From the NCBI GenBank assembly GCA_024220505.1, contig JAKZZE010000007.1:496001-560000 (forward strand): DNA of 64,000 nt, written 5' to 3'. Positions 56,138-64,000 of this stretch are shown one piece after another. The notes under the pieces are model-generated. The model was not told the DNA's origin, did not search any database, and saw nothing but the letters and a program-made list of their open reading frames with translations. A program made the translations under genes and the position numbers. Positions within the stretch are counted from its first letter, which is position 1; every line of letters starts with the position of its first letter. Source of the DNA: Rhizopus arrhizus (Eukaryota; Mucoromycota; Mucoromycetes; Mucorales; Rhizopodaceae).

Positions 56138-59100
56138 TGCTCCTCTTGTACAAATCTTTGGCTTTTAGATATAATTCACAGGATTTATTTTTAGAAAAAA
56201 AAGAGAGAGGTAAAAAGAAGAGAAAGAACCCTTTTATACCTTTTTATTCTTGGTTTAATTCTTGTCCCGTGCTATGCTCTTTTAATACATGTCGGTATTA
56301 GAAATAAATGATGATCATTGGCTTAATTCTATTAAACTAATTGTATTGTGTGTTTGAGCTTATTTTTTTTTTTTTGTCTCTCATTAACAATGTGCTCTAG
56401 AATTTAAGGAGAAAAAATGTATTTTCTCAATCTACAATCTATCTATTTATCTAAAACTGAGCAAACCATAGAATTATTATTTGTAAATGAAAAATAAAAA
56501 GCGCGTTTACTACTAAGCCTTATAGACGAGCAAAGACAACATGTCTTCAGCCTTTTGAGATAAGCCACAATGAGTTTTACTAGATTTTAAATGCATTGCT
56601 ATGCATGTACAAACAATCTTTGTTTAAATCATTTAACCTTGGGTAACAAGAATTAATTCCTAATAAAGTAACTCATGAAACACAAAAATGCTTTATTGTG
56701 TGGAAAGATTTTCCAGATACCCCCTTCCCAAAAGGAACTAGCCAATGAAACAAATGGTATTTGTCGGAAAGATTATTCCATTGAAAGCATATTATTTATC
56801 CGAATAATGATTTGATGTCATTTGGTTTCATGCTAGAGCAAAAGGAGGTAAAATACAACGTTTTCACTATTGCTTACATTATCTTTATATTTTACAAAGC
56901 CGCGGTGGGTACATAATGTCTTGTGGACGTCGTTTCGTCCGGACCGGGTCAAAAGGAATATATATTAATATAAAAGCTGGAAATCCCTTTAGGATCAAAG
57001 GTAAAAATGAAAGGGAAAGTGTAAGAAGAGGATTAGATGAATGAGTGTTACTAAGGATTTTGAAGCAGCCAATTTAAGGATCTTTGCTCTAGTTGTAGAG
57101 GCTATGGTGACTGTTGATAATTATGAGAAAAACTGTCGAGTTCATGCAAGATGTGGCATAAAGAAAGCCATTAAACGAACCAAGAAGAAGTATTTTGAAA
57201 AGAAGGTGATTTGTGAGTAATAGGTTTTTAAACAAAGAAAATAAAAGACTATTAATAGCTTCTGTTATTTGTAGGCATTCGTGGACCTTATACAGTACTT
57301 CTTAATTGACGGCCGAATCTAACACCAGCTTGTCCATTTATAAGCTTTGGCTTGGCTTCAGTAAAAGCTTTTATTTGACACACTCATTTTGTTGCCATTA
57401 AATGTTCAGTTGATCACTTTGCTCTTCTTAGTTATTCTTAATAACGCTCATATGTACATACGATTGAGCATTTCGTCTTACTAGTATGTAGATCATATAT
57501 CATAATCTTCAATAACGAATAAAGTGTACTTTGCTCGATGACACTGCCAAGGTTTTCATAACTATTTGGTATATTTTCAAGTGTACTTAATAGTCGCAAT
57601 AGCAGCTTCTAAATGAAAAGAAAGTAGCCGAGTATGATCTTTACAGCTTGAAACATCACCATACTATTTATATGATGACTCAGGCAAACGTCTAGTTGAA
57701 ACTATACAATGACAAAGGAGTTTCTACGTTCTATGGAATTAGTACTGACTCATTTTACTAAAAAGTACAGAAATGAAAGGCAAAAAAGACCAACAACCTC
57801 GATCGAATATTCTGGTTACTCTAGTCGACGTATTTGCAGATCAAGTTGAGCTTCTTAATCTCGAGTGGTGTAAAATTTACTAACAAGCACATGCATATAA
57901 TACCACTGTTACGATATAATACGCGGTTGGTCCTTGCCCAGGTTTATCAGATATCGAAAGAATAGAGATGGACTTGTTGTGCAGAGAAGCATAAAGAAAA
58001 TGTAAAAATACCAAATATGACACCTTAAAACAAATACACAATTCCATTATAATACTCAAATAGACATGGGCAACCATCACAATGCCTCTTTATCACCATG
58101 TGCTAAGTCAAAATGCTCAGTGTTCATCGCATCAAGAAAGCAGCCACACTCAGCAAGAGAAAATTCAAGGTTGCCGGTAATGACTATATGGACCAAGAAA
58201 TAGGATGTACTGAAATACCGGTAAAATATGAAGGACATCATGAACGGCTGGAATTAAGTGAGCTTTCTTCTATTCAGTTGCTCATTGTACCTATCCCCTC
58301 TTTTTATTCGCAGACTAAAAATTATTTGATTTTGAAATCAGCATTTTTAATCATATTCAGGAATGGGCAAAGTGGCAAGAGATATTTTCTAATACCTTTA
58401 TTTTAATAAAGGCTAATGGTTTATTTCTCAGAATCATTTTTCATTTACATTTATTTCAATCAATTTACTTGTAATATTAGCCAAGGGTCACTATTTTATA
58501 CAAATTATGAACGAAAATAAAACACAATTGATGTACAGTACTCGCTGTAAATGTAAGTAGTCATAAATTTGCTCTACTATACAAACCTTTGCTTACTTAT
58601 AAAAATCAATTCAGTCATATAAAGCAACTAATTTACATGTAGAATTCAGGTGTATGAGGCTCACCTTGGTTTAGGTATTAAGTATTCTAAGGCACTTGAT
58701 TTTGATTTTGATGATGTATGGGCTCATAGATCATAACGAGACATTATCAATTTCAATTTCACACAAAGCTTTGTACGATTGATGTCTATCTTTTTTTTTG
58801 TTACAGAATACCTTACTATTGTTATTGATTTAAGTATCATATTATTCAATGTTTTCTTTCTTGTAGACTTGAAAGCCTAGCTAAGGTCATGATAAATGAG
58901 ATACTATGCAATGGGTGGAACAAAAAAATAATATCACAGTTACTAATTGTTCACTTTCTACAAATGCGTAAACTGTTATGTCATAGGTAATATGGTGTCT
59001 AAGAAAAAAGAGACAAAACAAAAGTTTTAAACTTGCATACTGCTTAAATCAAGGTACAGCAAACAGTCTTCAGAAGTAGGTCTGAATGCCTATAAAGTAT

Positions 59101-60584
59101 ACCCTTTGTGTCAGTAATCAATCAAATTGCAATAACGATAGATTAGAGTCTATTAATTAATTTTGGTTTAAAACACTTAGTCAACAAGCTGTTTGCACTA
59201 AGTTCACCTTTAATTAAAAGCTCGAAAGAAGAAAGGAGAAAAAGAAGGAAAAACAAACCAGTATGCTTTATAGCTATTTTTTTATAACTATACTTTCAAA
59301 ACAATATCATCTAACTCTTTTAAATACTTTTTGAACACGAATGTTTGCTAATATTTTAAGCTATCTTAAGTCAACAGAATGGCATGCAAACGTTTCGGAT
59401 TTGAAGTACATCTTCCAAAGTCCATCTATTCCACTCGCCTTTTTTTTTACACCTTTGAGATAATAGTAAAAAACTAGGTATATATAATTCGATTTTTAGT
59501 TCTGTCTACCTGAATTAAGAATAAAAAGAGATTATTTTACATTATTATGTCAGTCTGCTTTTGCTTGAAGCCAAATTAGGATCGATTCTTGTTTATAATA
59601 TCAAAGGTAGTTTCAAAACCTAGCAAAAGTTCTTTTAGAAATCTTACAGTTCTAGCAAAGACGCTATTGCTTAAAGTGATGCTACATCTGGTTTCTTATA
59701 TATAACCCACCCCGACAAAGCTCAATATGATGCTAACTTGAGCAGTCCTATCTTCAAAATATGAACTTTATTTATCTTTCTTTTTAGCTTCTTTGTAATT
59801 CAGACATTTAATTGCATATAATAAGGAATAGATTCTATTTCCACATCAAACCTAAACACTTTTAAACCATTCGGATAAAATGTACAAAACATGGTCTTGG
59901 TTTATAACATTGATTCTATTATGTATGATACATTTTCTGGGGCCTATTTTTACGTGCATAAGGAGCTGGCTTTGATCTACAAGTTTGATTTTGCAAGTTT
60001 CAATAGCAAAAATATGCGCTACTTCAATAAATTTGTCCAAATAAAGATATTTGAAGATTCGTCGGAGATCATTTTGTTTTCAGAAAAAGGATTTGCCGAT
60101 TGAAATCTGTGTGAATCAAAAGTTGACCGTGTGATAAATGAACTTCATTGTCGTCAATGTAACAATTGTATGAACTACGTCATCTATAAGAGTTGTCTGT
60201 AATAATAATATACAGTAAAAAAGAAGTGTATATAACCACAAGGACATAGTAGTACAAACGTTACTGATTAGACAATAAGAAAAAAAAAATTTTTTGGTAA
60301 AAATCAAGCTTTGATATGCTACGGTCATGCATAGAATGTACTCAAGGTAGCTTATAGATGGCCGATGCCTAATTTCTAATAAATTGGGAGGGGGTTTTGT
60401 TGATATAAAGGCTTTGAACATATCAGCATTTCGCATGCACCCGAAGAATGGTACAAGAGAAAAAGAGATCAAAGTACAAGATTAGTAAACATTATAAATT
60501 ATTTTCAAGATCCGTTCGCTCTTTACTATTCGTTTTTTTATTTTTTATTTTTTTTTATTTTTTTTTTCTCTGATTTTCTTTTTT
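56138..60584. other. 4.4-kb region without a supported gene
   Basis: The longest gap in the window. Frames such as 57051-57220 (DNYEKNCRVHARCGIKKAIK), 58113-58406 and 59891-60103 lack starts, splice partners or family matches; the first may be a relic of a transposon protein but cannot be assigned. A GC-rich island occurs at about 56925-56950 (GACGTCGTTTCGTCCGGACC). The T-rich stretch 60530-60570 directly precedes the MFS gene and is probably its promoter. Confidence 0.4.
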
Positions 60585-62299
60585 ATGCCAAGCGAATCAA
60601 AAATAAAAAAGGTCCTTAAATCAAGGATATTACTTAGACCACCAGTTGATTCAGATCCAAGGCTATTGAGTTCAAGGAAAAGAGGTATTATTCTGATCTG
60701 TCTGGCCTTATGTGCTTGTACACCAGGGTTTTCTAGTACAATCTACTTTCCAGGTACAATTTAAAGTGATTTACATATCATTTATATTCATTCAGATTCA
60801 CAGGATTACCAAACATCACCTCAGACCTACATGCACCACCAATTGCCACTACTTTAACTGCTGCCTTGTTTATTTTGGCAATGGGCATCGCACCAGTGTT
60901 CTGGGCATCATTATCCGATTTTTACCAAGTCCGACGTGTATTATTTCTTTTCTCAATGCTTATTTTTGCAGCTGCGTCAATTGGATGTGCTTTTATAAAT
61001 AACATTTGGGGACTTGTCGTTTTGCGCTGCGTTCAGTCTTGTGGTGCTTCTTGTGGACAGTCAGTTGGTGCTGGTGTCGTTGCTGTAAGTTTAATTATCA
61101 ATCCATAATTGTTTATGTTCTCTAACTAGCTTTGTTTTTATTTTTATTTTATTTTATATTAGGATTGCTATCCTATTGAAAAAAGAGGAGCTGCGTTTGG
61201 TAAATACTTTTTTGGTGTATTTTTTGGTCCCTTGATGGGTCCTATTATTGGAGGTTTTTTAATTATGAGTGCTCTCACATGGCGTGCCACATTTTGGTTT
61301 TGTTTTGCTTTTGCTCTATTCATTTTTTCACTTGTTTTCTTCTTCTTTCCAGAAACATATCGTATAGACTCAAAGTTTGATTTGGAATTACCTGTTTCTC
61401 AGCCTAGCAATGTCTCTGCCCTTTCTTCCTCTACAGGTTCCATGACAATACCACAGGATACCAACGATAAGGCTGGAAGCGGCCTTAATAAAACTGGTAT
61501 AGAAGGCTCTACTGTCATCCAGCACGAAAAAAAAAATGCACCTGAAACCTCTGGTCCCAAAGAAGCAAAGAAGAGCATTAACCCAATTGCTCCTTTCTTA
61601 TTGTTAAGGCATCCTTTCATTCTCATTGCATCCCTGGCTTCTGGTATTGCTTTCGGAAGCATGTTTGCAGTCGAGACAATTACACCTGACTTGTATGAAG
61701 CACATTATGGGTTTAATTCGTGGAAAACAGGTAAAAGCAAATAGATCATTAGATGCTTAAATGCACCTTGCTTACTTCATATCTCAGGTTTAAGTTACCT
61801 TAGTGGTGGTATTGGTAACCTATTGGGTGCTATCGTTTCTGGCAATACATCAGATCGATTGTTACTTCGTGCTCGTGAACGTCGTGGAGGAAAAGAAGTT
61901 GTTGAAGATCGATTGACGGTAACCCTTTGGCCTGCCTTCTTCTTTTTTATGCCCTTTGGTATATTACTCTATGGTTGGACAATTGAACGAGGATTTGTTG
62001 TATGGGCCCCTATTGTTGGCTTTGGTTGCTTGAACTTTGGTATGAATCTTATCATGACAAGTACTTCTGCCTACCTTGTAGATGGACTTTCTGGACAAGG
62101 TGCTTCGGTCACAGCCGCCGCAAACTTGGTTCGTATGGTCATTGCCTGTGTATTGACAATTGCTGCAAACCCAATGGTAACATCCATCGGTCCTGGCTAT
62201 ACATCTGTTTTCCTCGCATGTCTCTGTTTCGTGGGCGCTTTGCTTCTGTTATTGTTAAAATTTCAAGGAGAAAAGATGAGACATTGGAGTGGTTATTAG
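60585..62299 (+). CDS. MFS drug:H+ antiporter (DHA1 type), 12 TM
   Basis: Exons 60585-60753, 60804-61084, 61163-61730, 61788-62299; junction phases close; 509 aa. The cytosolic N terminus is followed by TM1 (IILICLALCACTPGFSSTIY), TM2-TM3 with the MFS motif A variant SLSDFYQVRRVLFL, TM4 (WGLVVLRCVQSCGASCGQSV), the TM5/motif C-like KYFFGVFFGPLMGPIIGGF, and TM6 with FFFPETYR before the central loop. That loop is long (about 80 residues, Ser/Lys-rich). The second half carries SGNTSDRLLLRARERRGG (second motif A) and six further spans. The layout resembles fungal DHA1 exporters of polyamines, quinidine or dityrosine; substrate cannot be told. Confidence 0.9.
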
Positions 62300-62941
62300 A
62301 GGAAGAAATGACACTTGTTTTACGTTCATTGGAAACCATAAATATTGTTCTTACATTAGAAAGTATGAAGCAAACAGCAATAATAAGCAATCCCCCCCCA
62401 TTTTTATAGAAAGCATTATTAAAAGCATAGAATTTATTAATAGAAAACAATAACTTATATAAAGATATTTTTTAATTGCGTTTAACATCTGATTATTTAT
62501 TACTCTGATTTGACTTTTGAAACATTGGAATTTTATTAACAGTGCCTACAACTGTAGACCTTGTGTTGTCAATTCGTGTATACACTTTTTAAATGAGATC
62601 AACTACGACATTTCTCATTTACTGAACACGCATTTACCATAATTTATTGCTAACTTGTGTTTTGCCTTATTCCCAATCTTTCAAAACAGCTACCACGTAT
62701 AACCAAGATGGCGCATTCAAGTGTTTTCTTACATTTTGCATATGCAAAAAACACAGAATGTGCATATTATCGTACTCTGCCCTCCTTTGAAATTATTATG
62801 TATGCATTATGTGAAATGAAAATGAGCAATAAGTAGTATAAAACCATAATGAACTAAAGTTGTACATTTAATGTAAATAATAAACTACTTTGCTGTTATA
62901 GAGGCGATGATGTATTATAAATATTTATACTCTTCTTCTTT
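62300..62941. other. Convergent gap between MFS transporter and HEM12
   Basis: 3' flanks only, no coding signal. Confidence 0.45.
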
Positions 62942-63978
62942 TTACATTCTGATTTCTGCTGACACCTTTTGCACCGTCTCGAGGTATACTTTTAATGCTT
63001 CAGGATCAACAGTAGGTAAAATACCATGTCCCAAGTTGCCAATATGCTTGGCATCCTTGCCGAATGTTTTAACCATACGAGTAGCAATCTCACGAATAGC
63101 ATCGAAGCCACCGTACAAGGCAGTTGGGTCCATGTTGCCTTGTAGGACAACCTTATCTTTTGTCACTTTACGAGCATAGGAAGGATCAATGGTCCAATCG
63201 AGTGAAACAACTTCATAGTTTGACTCAGCTAAATCTTCAAGGGCATACCAAGATCCCTTGGCAAAGACAGTCATTGGTACCTGTTCATCACCCAATCTCT
63301 CTTTGACTTTGGTAGAAATTTGTCGAAGATATGGAAGGGAATATTCCTTGAAATCTTGTGGAGAAAGTTCACCTCCCCATGATTCAAAAACTTGAAGCAT
63401 CTAAAAGATACTATTAGCTTTTTTCTCTATGCTGAAACACAATTCTATCTTTTTCCTAAAGTCCTTTACCTGAGCGCCTGCTTTTACTTGTCCAACTAGA
63501 AACTCAACAGCAATATCTGCAATGCGTTGTAATAAAGCATGTGATTCTTTGGGATATTTCCATAACCAACTCTTTGCTTTAAATAATGTTTTGCTTCCAC
63601 CTCCTTCAATCATATAAGCCATTAATGTCCAAGGAGCGCCAATAAATCCAAACAAGGGAACACGACCAGCCAACTTGTGACGTGTTAAGGTGATTGCTTT
63701 GTAAACATATCCCAACTCTTTCTCAACATTCACATTTTCAGTTAAACGTGAAAAGTCTTCTGGTGTTTCGAGAGGTGCAGGGAATACAGGGCCTTTACCG
63801 GCAACCATTTGAACTTCTAAGCCCATAGCTTGAGGAATAACCAAAATATCCGAGAAGATAATAGATGCGTCCAAAAGCTTGCCATAACGATCAATAGGTT
63901 GGAGAGTCAATTCACAAGCAAGTTCGGGAGTACGACAAATTTCAAAAAAGCTGTGATTCTTTCTGACTTCTTGAAATT
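62942..63978 (-). CDS. HEM12: Uroporphyrinogen decarboxylase, 3' part (runs off the window)
   Basis: Cytosolic haem-pathway enzyme converting uroporphyrinogen III to coproporphyrinogen III. Exons visible on the minus strand: 63978-63470 and 63400-62942 (69-bp intron); a further 5' exon lies beyond 64000, and 63979-64000 is intron. The first visible exon reads [20 protein letters not shown] and continues into the UroD signature with [20 protein letters not shown], then [14 protein letters not shown] and [20 protein letters not shown]. The second has [22 protein letters not shown] and [20 protein letters not shown], which is the conserved end. Missing N terminus is about 30-40 residues. Alternative starts inside the window would cut the RTPELA signature. 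Confidence 0.95.
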
Positions 63979-64000
63979 CTATTAAATGTGTAAGATATAG

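Noticed and set aside
57051..57220. Frame with DNYEKNCRVHARCGIKKAIK
   Set aside because: Considered as part of a transposon (TnpB/Fanzor-like) protein, but the downstream sequence does not continue into any catalytic or zinc-binding motif I can identify.
1..64000. CRISPR arrays, bacterial operons, riboswitches, rRNA genes, telomere repeats
   Set aside because: None seen; the window is eukaryotic nuclear sequence with spliceosomal introns.

Overview
The window is nuclear DNA from a filamentous fungus, most likely a member of the Mucorales (Mucoromycota). The grounds are AT-rich DNA, genes split by many 44-110 bp introns with GTAAGT-like donors, long A/T homopolymers, and relics of protein families I associate with Mucorales genomes. 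Species cannot be read from the sequence. All exon structures were worked out by eye from splice sites, phase and family similarity.

Housekeeping part 1 (0-26 kb): an unrecognised membrane protein (365-1579, -), a class I cAMP phosphodiesterase (-), ribosomal protein eL18 (+) converging on the F1Fo-ATPase inhibitor IF1 (-), VAC14 (-, nine exons), ATP synthase OSCP (+), ADA2 of SAGA (+) converging on the tRNA-dihydrouridine synthase DUS1 (-), FRG1 (+, diverging from DUS1 over 168 bp), an SLC10A7/RCH1-type carrier (+) and the cytochrome oxidase assembly factor COA6 (+). The gaps hold decayed transposase pieces and a 0.42-kb LTR-like repeat.

Repeat island (26.1-47.2 kb): three copies of a segment 'S' (about 2.7 kb when full length), two copies of a nine-exon gene in opposite orientation, and a pair of near-identical 2.2-kb inverted arms flanking the middle S copy. 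The right-hand gene copy is broken by a nest of mobile elements: a Tc1/mariner element (TA target duplication, inverted ends) sits in exon 5; a 5'-truncated LINE (13-bp target duplication, poly-A) sits in its transposase gene; and a 419-bp LTR-like element (5-bp target duplication) sits in the LINE reverse transcriptase. In the middle S copy two perfect 57-bp inverted repeats bound the segment, and S lies in opposite orientations next to the two gene copies. The arms carry a 254-bp-period tandem unit that could fold as RNA.

Housekeeping part 2 (47-64 kb): a small unrecognised two-span membrane protein (+), methionine sulfoxide reductase A (-), proteasome subunit RPN9 (-), a CBM21 protein with a PP1-docking motif (-), a DHA1-type MFS transporter (+) and the 3' part of uroporphyrinogen decarboxylase (-, runs off the right edge). 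The genes do not form a pathway cluster. Several act in mitochondria (OSCP, IF1, COA6), and gene order looks like ordinary fungal chromosome interrupted by one transposon-rich island.
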